A stretch of DNA of 64,000 bases from Pseudocolwellia sp049933045. Its GTDB lineage: Bacteria; Pseudomonadota; Gammaproteobacteria; Enterobacterales; Alteromonadaceae. Shown here one piece after another: positions 8,802 through 18,828 of this stretch; the stretch's first letter is position 1, and the number at the start of each line of letters is the position of its first letter. The DNA lies in assembly GCF_049933045.1 (NCBI RefSeq), contig NZ_CP187926.1, forward strand, positions 434,001 to 498,000, written 5' to 3'. The notes beneath the pieces were generated by a model. It was not told where the DNA came from and ran no database searches. It saw only the letters and a list, made by a program, of their open reading frames with translations. Position numbers and translations under genes: made by a program.

Positions 8802-9626
8802 ATGTCAGAATTATTAAATCAATGGCCAATAGCAATAGCTCTAATTGGAACAGGTATTTTTGCAGGGCTTCTTGCTGGGTTATTTGGTGTCGGTGGCGGT
8901 ATTGTTATCGTGCCTGTTATGTACTTTTTACTACAAGGCTTTGGCGTAAGTGCTGAATCCGCGATGATGATCGCAACAGCAACGTCGTTAGCGACTATTG
9001 TGCCTACCTCTATCTCATCTATTCGTTCACATCATGCGAAAGGTAATGTTGATGTCGCTCTATTAAAATACTGGGCAGTATTCATTTTAATTATGGCGAT
9101 TGTAGGTAGCTTACTTGCACAATATGTTCGTGGTAACGGCTTAACCTTTATGTTCGCAGTTATTGCTATTTTAGTTAGCTTAAATATGCTTTTACGCGCT
9201 AATGCTCCAGCGCTAAGACAAGAGTTACCAGGCAAGTTTGGTCAAGGTGTTATGGCTTCAATCGTTGGTGGTTTATCAGTAATGATAGGCATAGGCGGCG
9301 GCACCATAGGCGTTCCTATGCTAACGGCTTTTAATGTACGCGCTCATGTTGCTGTGGGTACTGCTGCGGTATTTGGTTTATTAATCGCTTTACCTGGCGT
9401 ACTCACGTTATTAACGGTAGGCCAAACGCCTAGCGATGCACCTATTGGTACTTTTGGTTTAGTTAACGTACCAGCATTTTTCTTAATTATTCCATTAACC
9501 ATATTGTTTGCACCTGTCGGTGTGAAACTAGGTAGCAAGCTTAATCCTAAGCAATTAAAACGTGCATTTGCTGTAGTGCTTATGTTCACAGGTATCCGTA
9601 TGTTAACTCAAGCGATGGGAGTGTAA
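8802..9626 (+). CDS. TauE/SafE-family membrane permease
   Basis: 274 residues with about seven or eight hydrophobic segments and the two internally repeated glycine-rich motifs of the TauE/SafE (TSUP) family: GLFGVGGGIVIVP near the N-terminus and GIGGGTIGVPML in the second half. Start ATG 8802 has TAGGAAAATAA ahead. It lies inside the allantoate/oxalurate operon, 4 bp before the aminotransferase. It could therefore export an end product such as oxalate or oxamate, or import a pathway intermediate. The TSUP family usually moves sulfur-containing or organic anions, so the direction and cargo are inference. Confidence 0.8.
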   Translation: MSELLNQWPIAIALIGTGIFAGLLAGLFGVGGGIVIVPVMYFLLQGFGVSAESAMMIATATSLATIVPTSISSIRSHHAKGNVDVALLKYWAVFILIMAIVGSLLAQYVRGNGLTFMFAVIAILVSLNMLLRANAPALRQELPGKFGQGVMASIVGGLSVMIGIGGGTIGVPMLTAFNVRAHVAVGTAAVFGLLIALPGVLTLLTVGQTPSDAPIGTFGLVNVPAFFLIIPLTILFAPVGVKLGSKLNPKQLKRAFAVVLMFTGIRMLTQAMGV

Positions 9627-9630
9627 TTTC

Positions 9631-10860
9631 ATGACAAACACCTCACAAATTCAAACGTTAAATCCACCACAACGTTTATTAATGGGACCAGGTCCTATTA
9701 ATGCAGACCCTCGTGTTTTACGTGCAATGTCAGCCCAACTAATTGGTCAATATGATCCTGTAATGACAGGTTTTATGAATGAAACCATGGCGCGATATCG
9801 TGAAGTATTTAAAACTCAAAACGAATGGACCATGCTGATTGATGGTACATCACGTGCGGGTATTGAAGCTGTTTTAGTTTCAATGTTACGTCCAGGCGAT
9901 AAAGTACTTATTCCTATCATGGGTCGATTTGGTCATTTACTGGCTGAAATTGCAGAACGTGCTCGCGCTGAAGTTCATACGATTGAAGTACCATGGGGTG
10001 AAGTATTTAAGCCTGAACAAATAGAAGAAGCTATTAAACGTATACAGCCTAGAGTGCTTGCTATGGTGCAAGGCGATACATCAACAACAATGAATCAACC
10101 GCTCGAATTTATTGGTGATATTTGTGAAAAGAATGATGTTCTTTTTTATTGTGACGCTACTGCTTCAATCGTAGGTAATCATTTACCTGTAGACGAGTGG
10201 AAGGTTGATGCTTTATCAGTTGGTTTACAAAAATGTTTAGGTGGTCCATCAGGTTCAGCGCCTATCACGCTAAGTGATAAATGTGTTGATTGGATCCGCC
10301 AACGTAAAAAAGTTGAAGCAGGTATTCGTACCGCTGATCATAAAGATGGTGTTGAACCTTTCATTGGTTCGAACTATTTCGATCTGGGTATGATCATGGA
10401 TTACTGGGGTGAAGAAAGACTTAACCACCACACTGAAGCAACAAGTATGTTGTTCTGTGCGTCAGAATGTGCGCGAATTGTTATTGAAGAAGGCGTTGAT
10501 AACAGTGTTGCTCGTCATAAATTACATGGTGATGCGATGCTGTTTGGTCTTCAAGCTTTAGGTTTGAAAATTTTCGGCGATATTAAAAACAAAATGAATA
10601 ACGTTGTTGGTGTTTATATTCCTGACGAAGTTGATGGCGATACAGTGCGTAACCAAATGTTAAATGATTTTGGTATTGAAATAGGTACATCATTTGGACC
10701 ATTACACGGGAAGATTTGGCGTATTGGTACTATGGGATATAACGCCAGAAAAGACACCGTATTACAAACATTAGCGTGTTTAGATGCTTGTTTACATGCC
10801 AACGGCTACAAAGGTCCTAGCGGCGAAGCAACATTAGCTGCATTAGCGCATTATAAATAG
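9631..10860 (+). CDS. pucG: (S)-ureidoglycine--glyoxylate aminotransferase (PucG/HpxJ-like)
   Basis: A 409-residue class V PLP aminotransferase. MGPGPINADPRVLRAMS opens the protein, and K201 in SVGLQKCLGGPSG is the PLP Schiff-base lysine. It resembles alanine-glyoxylate aminotransferases, but its position next to allantoate amidohydrolase, amidase and GGT-like genes fits PucG/HpxJ, which turns ureidoglycine plus glyoxylate into oxalurate plus glycine. It starts 4 bp after the permease and ends 9 bp before the hydrolase. Alanine- or serine-glyoxylate aminotransferase is the alternative. Confidence 0.85.
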   Translation: MTNTSQIQTLNPPQRLLMGPGPINADPRVLRAMSAQLIGQYDPVMTGFMNETMARYREVFKTQNEWTMLIDGTSRAGIEAVLVSMLRPGDKVLIPIMGRFGHLLAEIAERARAEVHTIEVPWGEVFKPEQIEEAIKRIQPRVLAMVQGDTSTTMNQPLEFIGDICEKNDVLFYCDATASIVGNHLPVDEWKVDALSVGLQKCLGGPSGSAPITLSDKCVDWIRQRKKVEAGIRTADHKDGVEPFIGSNYFDLGMIMDYWGEERLNHHTEATSMLFCASECARIVIEEGVDNSVARHKLHGDAMLFGLQALGLKIFGDIKNKMNNVVGVYIPDEVDGDTVRNQMLNDFGIEIGTSFGPLHGKIWRIGTMGYNARKDTVLQTLACLDACLHANGYKGPSGEATLAALAHYK

Positions 10861-10869
10861 GGATTTAAA

Positions 10870-12129
10870 ATGGAGTTGTTAAATAACACGCTTGCCGCTC
10901 AATATTCTGAACGCGCTTTATCTCGCTGTAAAATTTTAAGTGAAATCAGCGAAATGGACGGTGGAATATTACGTCAATACCTAACCAAAGAACATAAAGC
11001 ATGTAATCTTACGGTAAGTGATTGGATGACTGAAGCGGGTATGACTACTTGGCAAGACAGTGTTGGCAACCAATGGGGACGTATTGTTTCTGCTAATCCT
11101 AATGCTAAACGCCTGATCATAGGTTCGCATTTAGACACTGTGCCTAATGCTGGCGCTTATGACGGTATTTTAGGTGTATTGCTAGCGGTTGAACTTGCAG
11201 CGTTAATTACTGAGCAACAAATAGAGCTACCTTTTCATCTCGACGTTGTTGGTTTTTGTGATGAGGAAGGTACACGTTTTGCGACGACCTTAATTGGATC
11301 TAAAGCTTTAGCAGGTGAATTCTCTCCTGATTGGTTAGCCCTTACCGATGTTAATGGTGTTTCTATGGAACAAGCCATGACAGAGTTTGGTTTAACACCT
11401 AATGATTATTCGTCATCAGCCCTTAAACCTGAAGAGCTAATCGCTTATTGGGAAGCGCATATTGAGCAAGGCCCTGTTCTAGAATCTGTAGATCAAGCAC
11501 TCGGTGTTGTTACGGCAATCGCTGGAGCTAAACGCGCAATTATTTCGTTTATTGGTCATAGCGGACACGCTGGCACAACACCTATGCATTTGCGTAAAGA
11601 CTCTCTTGCTGCAGCGGCTGAGTTTATTGTGTCGATAGAGCAATTAGCTAAAAACTCTAAAAATGGTGAAGTAGCAACGGTTGGTCAAATTGAAGCTAAA
11701 CCAGGAGCAACCAACGTTATTCCAGGTAAAACCTTAATGAGTTTAGATATTAGAGCGCAAAACGCTCCAGACTTAGATGCTTTGCTTAGCGATATTAGAA
11801 ACTCTGTTGAAAAAATTGTTGAAGAAAGAAACCTAACATTTGATTGGCAGTGGACACATCAAGCAGGAGCGGTGGATTGCGATAACGGTATTCAGCAACT
11901 CTTCAAATCTGCTTGTTCTGCTAACTCAGAAGAGTCACCCTTTTTACCTTCAGGTGCTGGTCATGATGCGATGGCAATAGCGAAAGTATGCCCAATTGGA
12001 ATGTTGTTTTTACGCAGCCCTAAAGGTATTAGTCATCATCCAAGTGAATCTGTGATTGATGAGGATGTAACTAAGGCTTTATCTGTTTTATATACCGCAC
12101 TTATTAAACAGAGAAATGCAAGTTTGTAA
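10870..12129 (+). CDS. allC: Allantoate amidohydrolase (M20 family, AllC/HpxK-like)
   Basis: 419 residues of the M20 metallopeptidase/amidase-hydantoinase-carbamoylase family. Metal-site motifs are GSHLDTVPNAGAYDG, CDEEGTRF and EAHIEQGPVLE; the dimerisation lid carries GHSGHAGTTPMHLRKDS and the C-terminus has SGAGHDAM. It is expected to hydrolyse allantoate to ureidoglycine, ammonia and CO2, supplying the aminotransferase encoded just upstream. N-carbamoyl-amino-acid hydrolases share the fold, so the substrate rests on context. It is the last gene of the tight operon 5898-12129. Confidence 0.88.
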   Translation: MELLNNTLAAQYSERALSRCKILSEISEMDGGILRQYLTKEHKACNLTVSDWMTEAGMTTWQDSVGNQWGRIVSANPNAKRLIIGSHLDTVPNAGAYDGILGVLLAVELAALITEQQIELPFHLDVVGFCDEEGTRFATTLIGSKALAGEFSPDWLALTDVNGVSMEQAMTEFGLTPNDYSSSALKPEELIAYWEAHIEQGPVLESVDQALGVVTAIAGAKRAIISFIGHSGHAGTTPMHLRKDSLAAAAEFIVSIEQLAKNSKNGEVATVGQIEAKPGATNVIPGKTLMSLDIRAQNAPDLDALLSDIRNSVEKIVEERNLTFDWQWTHQAGAVDCDNGIQQLFKSACSANSEESPFLPSGAGHDAMAIAKVCPIGMLFLRSPKGISHHPSESVIDEDVTKALSVLYTALIKQRNASL

Positions 12130-12200
12130 TATTTGTTTATAAATTTTTATTTATAATAATATAAGCGTTAACTGATAAAATCGGCAGATTAACACGCAAG

Positions 12201-12234
12201 TCACTGCCATAACTCTAACGAGCTATGGCAGTGA
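12201..12234. terminator. 11-bp perfect inverted repeat after allC
   Basis: TCACTGCCATA (12201-12211) pairs with TATGGCAGTGA (12224-12234) around a 12-nt loop. It lies between allC and the 8-oxoguanine deaminase gene. There is no T tract, so it may be a terminator-like stem or an operator for another regulator. Confidence 0.5.
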
Positions 12235-12325
12235 TCTATCTAAAATCCTGCCAAGCTCATAATGAGCTATTCAACTTTCAAAATACATACTTGGAAGTTT
12301 GATAGCTCTTAAACTGGAAAGTGAA

Positions 12326-13684
12326 ATGAGCAAAAATAACCTCTGGATCAAGCAGCCTCTAGCTGTTTATACCGCTAACGATGAAAATGCTGATAATGGT
12401 ATTGTCGTTGATCAAATTACAGGAAAAATTGTTGAACTTGTTGCTAAAGGTACAATGCCTATAAGCGATATTCAGCACGTGTTTGATGCCTCACAGCATG
12501 TCCTTATTCCTGGTTTAATAAATACCCATCATCATCTGTATCAAACCTTAACTCGTGCATTACCGCAAGCCATTAACAAAGCCTTGTTTCCTTGGTTAAA
12601 AAGCTTATATCCCATTTGGGCTAAATTGATGCCTGAAATGATCACAGCTTCAACAAAGCTAGGATTGGCTGAGCTTATTTTATCGGGTTGTACAACAGTC
12701 GCTGATCATCATTATTTGTTTCCTAAAGCTATTGAAGATGCGATAGATTTGCAAGTGCAGGCAGCTAAAAGTATGGGCTGTCGTGTTATGTTAACGCGAG
12801 GTTCAATGAGCTTAGGTGAAAAAGATGGTGGCTTACCTCCTCAACAAACTGTGCAAACAGATACGCAAATACTAACCGACTCAGCACGATTAATTAATCT
12901 CTACCATGATAAAGAAGAGGGCAGTATGGTGAATATTGCTTTAGCACCTTGCTCACCTTTTTCAGTTACTCAAGACTTAATGATTGAAACCGCTAAACTG
13001 GCGAGAAGTCATCAAGTTATGCTGCATACCCATTTAGCAGAAACAGAAGACGAAAATGACTTTTGTTTACAAATGTTTGGAATGCGACCGTTAGACTATT
13101 TAGAGTCGGTTGGCTGGTTAGCAAGCGATGTATGGCTGGCTCACGGTATTTATTTTAATAACGAAGAAATAAAACGTTTAGGGCAAGCCCAAGTCGGTAT
13201 TTGTCATTGCCCATCGTCTAATATGATACTAGCTTCAGGTATTTGCCGTACCAAAGAACTTGAGGCGGCAGGCGTTAAAATTGGTTTAGGGGTTGATGGC
13301 TCAGCGTCAAATGATGGATCGAATATGATCCAAGAAGTTAGACAAGCATTAATGATTAACCGCCTGAGATATCCTGCTAACGAAGTAACTCATCTCGATG
13401 CACTTTATTGGGCTACAAAAGGTTCAGCTAAGGTTATCGGACGTGATGATATTGGTGAGTTGGCTGTGGGTAAACAAGCGGATTTAGCGCTATTCAAAAC
13501 AGACGGATTACGTTTTTCAGGTAGCCATGACCCTTTAGCTGCGTTGATATTGTGTGGCGCTCATTCAGCTGATGCTGTGATGTGTAAAGGCAACTGGTTG
13601 GTTAAAAATGGTGAGTTATTGAATCAAGACATAATGGCGATTAAGCAACAACATCATACTTTAGCTAGGCAGCTCGTTAACTAA
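12326..13684 (+). CDS. 8-oxoguanine deaminase
   Basis: A 452-residue amidohydrolase-superfamily deaminase. Zinc-site motifs are NTHHHLYQTL, HTHLAETEDE and the late aspartate in GLGVDGSASNDGSNM, typical of the 8-oxoguanine/hydroxyatrazine deaminase group. ATG 12326 is chosen over an in-frame TTG at 12299 because GGAAAGTGA precedes it. The product of 8-oxoguanine deamination is urate, which enters the pathway encoded at 33254-35417. It is separated from allC by 196 bp, so it may have its own promoter. A related S-triazine or cytosine-type deaminase cannot be fully excluded. Confidence 0.85.
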   Translation: MSKNNLWIKQPLAVYTANDENADNGIVVDQITGKIVELVAKGTMPISDIQHVFDASQHVLIPGLINTHHHLYQTLTRALPQAINKALFPWLKSLYPIWAKLMPEMITASTKLGLAELILSGCTTVADHHYLFPKAIEDAIDLQVQAAKSMGCRVMLTRGSMSLGEKDGGLPPQQTVQTDTQILTDSARLINLYHDKEEGSMVNIALAPCSPFSVTQDLMIETAKLARSHQVMLHTHLAETEDENDFCLQMFGMRPLDYLESVGWLASDVWLAHGIYFNNEEIKRLGQAQVGICHCPSSNMILASGICRTKELEAAGVKIGLGVDGSASNDGSNMIQEVRQALMINRLRYPANEVTHLDALYWATKGSAKVIGRDDIGELAVGKQADLALFKTDGLRFSGSHDPLAALILCGAHSADAVMCKGNWLVKNGELLNQDIMAIKQQHHTLARQLVN

Positions 13685-14179
13685 GTAGCTAAGCAAACAG
13701 TTAAGTAAATAGCGAGGTAAATAATTAAGTGATTCCTTAAGTTTATCGCTATAAACCCTTAAGTAATTATAGTCCTAAAATACATCTTAAAAGAGTCTAG
13801 GAAGTTGTTAAAAGTTACCTGGAATATTATTAAAAACGAGCAGGGAATAAGTAATTAGATACAAGGTTACTTATTTCACTTTTATTATCTTCCTAACTAT
13901 TACTAGGCTTTCGCTTGTATTTCTATTCTCTTTCTATTGTCTTTCGCTTGCCTTTGTATTCAAAATATCATCTAAGTTATTTAAGTTATCTAAAATATCT
14001 ATCTCGCTGAATCATAAAGTATGTAGCTTTATAATATTTATAACTAAATTGTTTTTCTTTTCTTTAAATAGTATATTTTATAATGATTTTATGAAATGCA
14101 GGTTAACTGGGTCTTATTAGATTTTTTTAGCTATACTCAATAAATAATGTACCTAACATGAAGAAGTAAAAGTATTTTT
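13685..14179. other. Gene-free spacer
   Basis: AT-rich, without a credible ORF. It contains short AGTAA/TTAAGT-type repeats after 13684 and two CTTTCGCTTG copies near 13910 and 13941. A promoter for the 14180 cluster is expected near its right end but none stands out. Confidence 0.4.
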
Positions 14180-14842
14180 ATGAAATTTTCTATTTTCTTT
14201 TTATTTACCTTTTTTATTTTTAATACATCTTATGCAAAAGACTTCAAATTAAGAGTCGTTGATGAGTCAAAAGCTCCTATTGCTAACGTTATCATTAAAG
14301 TTCCTTCTGAACTGATTGATGAAGAGTCATTGGCTAAATCGAAACCTGATATAGCGATAATGGATCAGATAAACAGTCAGTTTTCTCCACATGTTTTGTT
14401 AATTAATTCAGGTCAGTTTGTTTCATTCCCCAATCGTGATGATATTCGACATCACGTCTATAGTTTTTCGAAAGCTAAACCTTTTAAAATCAAGTTATAT
14501 AAGAATACACCGTCAGAGCCTATTGAATTTGAGCAAGCGGGTGTGGTTGAGTTAGGTTGTAATATTCATGATCAAATGCTCGGTTATATATACGTAAGCG
14601 ATAATACATATGCGGTTAAAACTGATCCGCTAGGTGAGGCGCTGGTCTCAACTAAAAACAATAATGCTTTATCAACCATCCAGTTATGGCACCCACAATT
14701 ATCTACTTCAAGAACTGAACATATTGAAATGCAATTACCTGAGCCTAATGAGAAAGGTGAATATGTATTAACTCTTGGATTGGCTGCAAAAAGTAAAGTT
14801 AAAGAAAATAATACCTTTAAGAAAAAATTTGGGAAACGATAA
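14180..14842 (+). CDS. Exported cupredoxin-like protein (methylamine-utilisation-protein-like)
   Basis: 220 residues with a signal peptide (MKFSIFFLFTFFIFNTSYAK). The central domain resembles blue-copper plastocyanin-type proteins annotated as methylamine utilisation proteins. Candidate copper ligands are H91/H92 (DIRHHVYSF) and C127, H130 and M133 (ELGCNIHDQM). It is the first of four tightly spaced genes (14180-18490) including a c-di-GMP protein, a DUF3034 protein and a haemoglobin-like lipoprotein. This suggests a periplasmic redox or oxygen/metal-sensing system, but the role is not known. Confidence 0.75.
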   Translation: MKFSIFFLFTFFIFNTSYAKDFKLRVVDESKAPIANVIIKVPSELIDEESLAKSKPDIAIMDQINSQFSPHVLLINSGQFVSFPNRDDIRHHVYSFSKAKPFKIKLYKNTPSEPIEFEQAGVVELGCNIHDQMLGYIYVSDNTYAVKTDPLGEALVSTKNNNALSTIQLWHPQLSTSRTEHIEMQLPEPNEKGEYVLTLGLAAKSKVKENNTFKKKFGKR

Positions 14843-14845
14843 ATA

Positions 14846-17227
14846 GTGGCTGCTTCGTATTCTCTTAAAACGAAAATAATAAGACTAATCGCTAGTCTCG
14901 TTATAGTCACGACTATTGCTATTCTTATCTCAATTGGCTTTGCCACCGACAGACATGCTAATACCCAACTTTCTCGAGAACTTGATGTAGGTGAAAGTGT
15001 TTTCTTAGATTTTTTACGTAATCGTGAAAGCATGTTAATTAGTGCAGCAACGGTATTAACAGAAGACTTTGGCTTTAAAGAAGCTATAGCTACGAACGAC
15101 AGCGCGACGATTGTTAGTGTTTTGAATAACCAAAGTGAAAGAATTTCAGCTGATATTATGGCGGTGTTCACACTAACGGGCGAAACAATATCTCAGAGTT
15201 CTGGCTTGTCATTTGATGACGGCATTACAGATATGGGAACGGCAATTAATAAAATAATAGCCGATGGTGGGTTAAGTACTATTCAAGAGCTTAACGGTAA
15301 GCTTTATCAAACGCTATTTTTAACAGTGGATGCGCCACAGCCCATTGCTATTACCATGATAGGTTTCGAGATTAACCAACCGTTGGTTGAGCGAGTTAGT
15401 CACTTAACTAGACTTGATATCACTATCGCTTTTAATGATGATATGGTTAAAAATGTTACCTCACAAAGCGCAGCATTAAAGAATAATACACCTCTATATT
15501 TAACCACTCTTAAATATGAAAATTTAGTTACTTTATTAGGGAATTCTGAACTCGATAGCTCAGATAAAGCTGATAATAAAAATACTTATAACGAACGAGA
15601 AAACTTTGCCACCAAACGTTTATATTTAACAGATTATCCTGAATTCTCAGGTTATATTTTATTAACTCATGACACAGATATTTTATTTAAAGAGTTTGAT
15701 GCGCTGCTTGATGAAGTTATCGTGATCTCTATTGTTGCCGTGTTATTAACCTTATTAATGGGCACTATTTTCTCAAGAAACTTAACGCAGCCACTTGAAA
15801 AACTTTCAATTGTTGCCAAGAAAATTGCAGGTGGAGATTATTTAACACGCATTAGCTTGGATGACGGTTCTTTTGAAATACGTAATCTATCATCTGTGTT
15901 TACACACATGCAGCACGATATATCAGAACGTGAAGAAAAAATAAAATACAGTGCCTTACACGACCAACTGACGGGCTTATACAATCGAAATAAAATTCTT
16001 TCAGTATTAGAAGAAACTCTTACCGAAGCTAAAGAATCTCAGTTATTAGCTATTCAAATTAATAATTTTAGAGAAGTTAATGAAACCTTTGGTTTTCAAG
16101 TAGGTGATAACTGCATACTGCAATTAGCTAAATACATAGAAGAAAAGGGCGGCTACGCTGCTCGATTTTCTGGCGGAGAAGTTATTTGGTTGCCACCTGA
16201 ACCGCTTGATGAACAAGCATTAAGTAAGCTCCAGTCTGACTTTGAAAAACGAGTACTTTGCTCGCAATTAAAAATTAGGATTAAACTCGTTATTGGTTGT
16301 GTGAACAATCCTCAAACATTAGAAAAAGAAGCTGAAGATATTTTACGTAGTTTAAGTATCGCGGTTAGTCATGCACGCCTGTCTAGCAACTTCATTCAAG
16401 CCTATCATCAAGAACAAGAAACGGTGTACCTGCAACGTTTAGAGATCCTTCATGCACTCTTAAATGTTTTAGAAGATAAAAATAATCAAGAGCTTGCTAT
16501 GTTCTATCAACCTAAGTTGTTATTAAAAACAAATAAGGTTGAGAAGATGGAAGCATTAATCCGTTGGAATAGTCCAAAATTAGGATTCATATCTCCTGAA
16601 TTATTTATTCCTATTGCTGAACGAGCAGGCATTATAAAAGAGTTGAGTCATTGGGTTATACATCGAGTGATTAGTGACTTAGCTTCTTGGCAGAGAAATG
16701 ATGTGCAAGTGGCGATTAACCTTTCAGCCCAAGATATTATGTCAGAAGAGATTTTTGACGTTATTTTGTCAAACTTAGAACTCTACGGGTTATCTCCTTA
16801 TCACCTTTCTTTTGAAATTACTGAAAGTGATATTATGGATGATCCTGAAAAAGCGATCATCCAGCTGAATAAATTCAGAGAATATGGTTTTATCTTATCA
16901 ATTGATGACTTTGGCACTGGGCATTCATCTTTAACTTACATTAAAGATTTCCCTGTAGCTGAATTGAAAATTGATAAAAGCTTTATTCTAAAACTTGATG
17001 AAAATTTAGATGATCAAATTATCGTTAAAAGCATTATATCGTTAGCTCAAAGTTTTAATTTATATGTTATTGCTGAAGGCGTAGAAAACGAATCAACCTT
17101 AAACATGCTTAACGAAATGAACTGTCAATATATTCAAGGTTATTTTATTAGCCGACCTATGCCATCACAAGACGTTAATACATGGCTAACAACATTCCAT
17201 CAAGAAAATGTAATACATAATGCTTAA
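14846..17227 (+). CDS. Membrane GGDEF/EAL protein with degenerate GGDEF, probable c-di-GMP phosphodiesterase
   Basis: 793 residues. An N-terminal membrane segment (about 10-33) is followed by a periplasmic sensor region, a second membrane segment near 290-305, a HAMP linker (to about 365), then GGDEF and EAL domains. The GGDEF signature is replaced by SGGEV (near residue 441), so cyclase activity is unlikely. The EAL domain keeps EALIRW (near 568) and DDFGTGHSSL (near 688), as expected of an active phosphodiesterase. The start is GTG 14846, 3 bp after the cupredoxin stop. The periplasmic sensor may read the state of the neighbouring cupredoxin; this is inference. Confidence 0.9.
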   Translation: MAASYSLKTKIIRLIASLVIVTTIAILISIGFATDRHANTQLSRELDVGESVFLDFLRNRESMLISAATVLTEDFGFKEAIATNDSATIVSVLNNQSERISADIMAVFTLTGETISQSSGLSFDDGITDMGTAINKIIADGGLSTIQELNGKLYQTLFLTVDAPQPIAITMIGFEINQPLVERVSHLTRLDITIAFNDDMVKNVTSQSAALKNNTPLYLTTLKYENLVTLLGNSELDSSDKADNKNTYNERENFATKRLYLTDYPEFSGYILLTHDTDILFKEFDALLDEVIVISIVAVLLTLLMGTIFSRNLTQPLEKLSIVAKKIAGGDYLTRISLDDGSFEIRNLSSVFTHMQHDISEREEKIKYSALHDQLTGLYNRNKILSVLEETLTEAKESQLLAIQINNFREVNETFGFQVGDNCILQLAKYIEEKGGYAARFSGGEVIWLPPEPLDEQALSKLQSDFEKRVLCSQLKIRIKLVIGCVNNPQTLEKEAEDILRSLSIAVSHARLSSNFIQAYHQEQETVYLQRLEILHALLNVLEDKNNQELAMFYQPKLLLKTNKVEKMEALIRWNSPKLGFISPELFIPIAERAGIIKELSHWVIHRVISDLASWQRNDVQVAINLSAQDIMSEEIFDVILSNLELYGLSPYHLSFEITESDIMDDPEKAIIQLNKFREYGFILSIDDFGTGHSSLTYIKDFPVAELKIDKSFILKLDENLDDQIIVKSIISLAQSFNLYVIAEGVENESTLNMLNEMNCQYIQGYFISRPMPSQDVNTWLTTFHQENVIHNA

Positions 17228-18074
17228 AAAACACAATCATTTGCTTTACCTTATCTGCTTAATGGTTTCATCAATAGCAACACCAGCGCTGGCAGGCAGC
17301 GGAAAGTTATTAGCCACATCTGGCATTACGCAAATAGAAGGTTCTGGCGGTGGCGGAATTGTGCCTTGGGCGACTATTGCTGGCTATGGTTCAAAAGATG
17401 AGATTTCAGCTTCCGCTTTTTATACGCAAGTAACCTTAGATGATTATCGGTTAAATGTTTTGGGAGCAAATGTCGGTTTTTATGATCGAGTTGAACTTAG
17501 CATTGCAAAACAGAGGTTTGATTTAACGACTTTAGGTGGTGATATTGAACAAACCATTTATGGTGCAAAAGTACGAGTGTATGGCGATGTTATCTATTCT
17601 AAGTGGCCTCAAATTAGTTTAGGTATGCATCATAAAAGATTAAGCGATAGAGCGATTGCAAACGCCTTAGGCGCAAAAGATTCTAGTTCAGGTACCGATT
17701 ATTATATAGCCGCAACCAAGGTTAACTTAGGCTTAGCATATGGCTATAACGTGGTGTGGAACCTTACAGGGCGTTTATCTAAGGGTAACGAATTAGGTCT
17801 ATTAGGTTTTGGTTCTAGCACGGAAGAAAATTACCAATTTTTGCTTGAAGGATCTGTAGGTATACTCTTATCTAGAAACTGGGTTGCAGGTATCGAATAC
17901 AGAGAAAAGCCAGACAACTTAGGTTTAAAAGAAGATGATTGGTTTGATGCTTTTGTCGGTTATATTCCTAATAAACATTTCAGCTTAACATTAGCTTGGG
18001 CGAAATTAGGCACGATCGCAGGAGCTAAAGATCAAGACGGACTTTTCTTAACGATGACGGGGAAATTATGGTAA
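17220..18074 (+). CDS. DUF3034 family exported protein
   Basis: 284 residues with a signal peptide ending near TPALAGS. The rest is rich in alternating hydrophobic/aromatic beta strands (for example ISASAFYTQVTL) and ends KLW, consistent with an outer-membrane beta-barrel. The opening GKLLATSGITQIEGSGGGGI matches the DUF3034 family. It overlaps the GGDEF/EAL gene by 8 bp and the globin-like gene by 7 bp, so the four genes are translated together. Function unknown. Confidence 0.75.
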   Translation: MLKKHNHLLYLICLMVSSIATPALAGSGKLLATSGITQIEGSGGGGIVPWATIAGYGSKDEISASAFYTQVTLDDYRLNVLGANVGFYDRVELSIAKQRFDLTTLGGDIEQTIYGAKVRVYGDVIYSKWPQISLGMHHKRLSDRAIANALGAKDSSSGTDYYIAATKVNLGLAYGYNVVWNLTGRLSKGNELGLLGFGSSTEENYQFLLEGSVGILLSRNWVAGIEYREKPDNLGLKEDDWFDAFVGYIPNKHFSLTLAWAKLGTIAGAKDQDGLFLTMTGKLW

Positions 18075-18076
18075 TT

Positions 18077-18490
18077 ATGTTAAAATCAATATGTCTTATC
18101 GCTTTACTGGTTATTTCTGGTTGTGCAGCAAAACAAGCGTCTTTATATGAAACCATTGGTGGACAGCCGAAAATAGACTTGATTGTTGATAACTTTATTG
18201 AAGAAATTCAATACAACGAATCAATCTTTCCTTATTTTGCTAACGCTAATGTTGATAGATTCAGAGAGAAAATAACTGAACACTTATGTTTGGTACTTGA
18301 AGGTCCTTGTGAATACACAGGGGATTCAATGTTGTTAGTTCATAAAGGCATGAACATTAATGAAACCGACTTTAATACCACGGTTGATCTCTTAATTAAT
18401 GCGATGAATAAATCTAACGTAACTCATCCACACCAAAACAAAATATTGAATCATTTAGCCAAGCTAAGAGAAGATATTATTTATCTTTAA
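18077..18490 (+). CDS. Truncated-haemoglobin (group 1) lipoprotein
   Basis: 137 residues from ATG 18077; an in-frame ATG at 18068 overlaps the previous gene and is also possible. The lipobox VISGC gives lipidation at Cys16. The mature part is a group-1 truncated globin: LYETIGGQPKIDLIVDNF, then MLLVHKGMNI with a likely proximal histidine. A lipid-anchored globin would sit in the periplasm, where it may bind oxygen or NO. It belongs to the four-gene unit with a cupredoxin and a c-di-GMP phosphodiesterase. Confidence 0.82.
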   Translation: MLKSICLIALLVISGCAAKQASLYETIGGQPKIDLIVDNFIEEIQYNESIFPYFANANVDRFREKITEHLCLVLEGPCEYTGDSMLLVHKGMNINETDFNTTVDLLINAMNKSNVTHPHQNKILNHLAKLREDIIYL

Positions 18491-18581
18491 CTTTGCTCGG
18501 TTTTACTTTGTCGCTTTAATAGGTTTTAGCTTTAATAAGCTTTAACTTAAACACATCAAAAGAGTGTTGTTAATCAAACAA

Positions 18582-18624
18582 AAAAAGCCGCAGCTTGTAT
18601 TAAAAATACACGTTGCGGCTTTTT
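18582..18624. terminator. Bidirectional terminator between convergent clusters
   Basis: AAAAAGCCGCA (18582-18592) pairs with TGCGGCTTTTT (18614-18624), with an inner TGTATT/AATACA stem. It serves the plus-strand globin cluster and the minus-strand transport cluster. Confidence 0.88.
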
Positions 18625-18828
18625 AATATTCTTCTCTAGCAGCTATTTTTACTTGCTTCATCGTTAAATTTATTTGCAATAGGATAGCTATTGACGCGAA
18701 ATTTTCCTTGAAGAAAGAAAAACTACAAACTAGAGTATGAGTTAAATTTTATTAGTCATAACTTCAATGAATTAAAAACATACTAAACCGAGTTCAGGTT
18801 AAATAACGTTAAAAGTAGTTAAGTCTAA

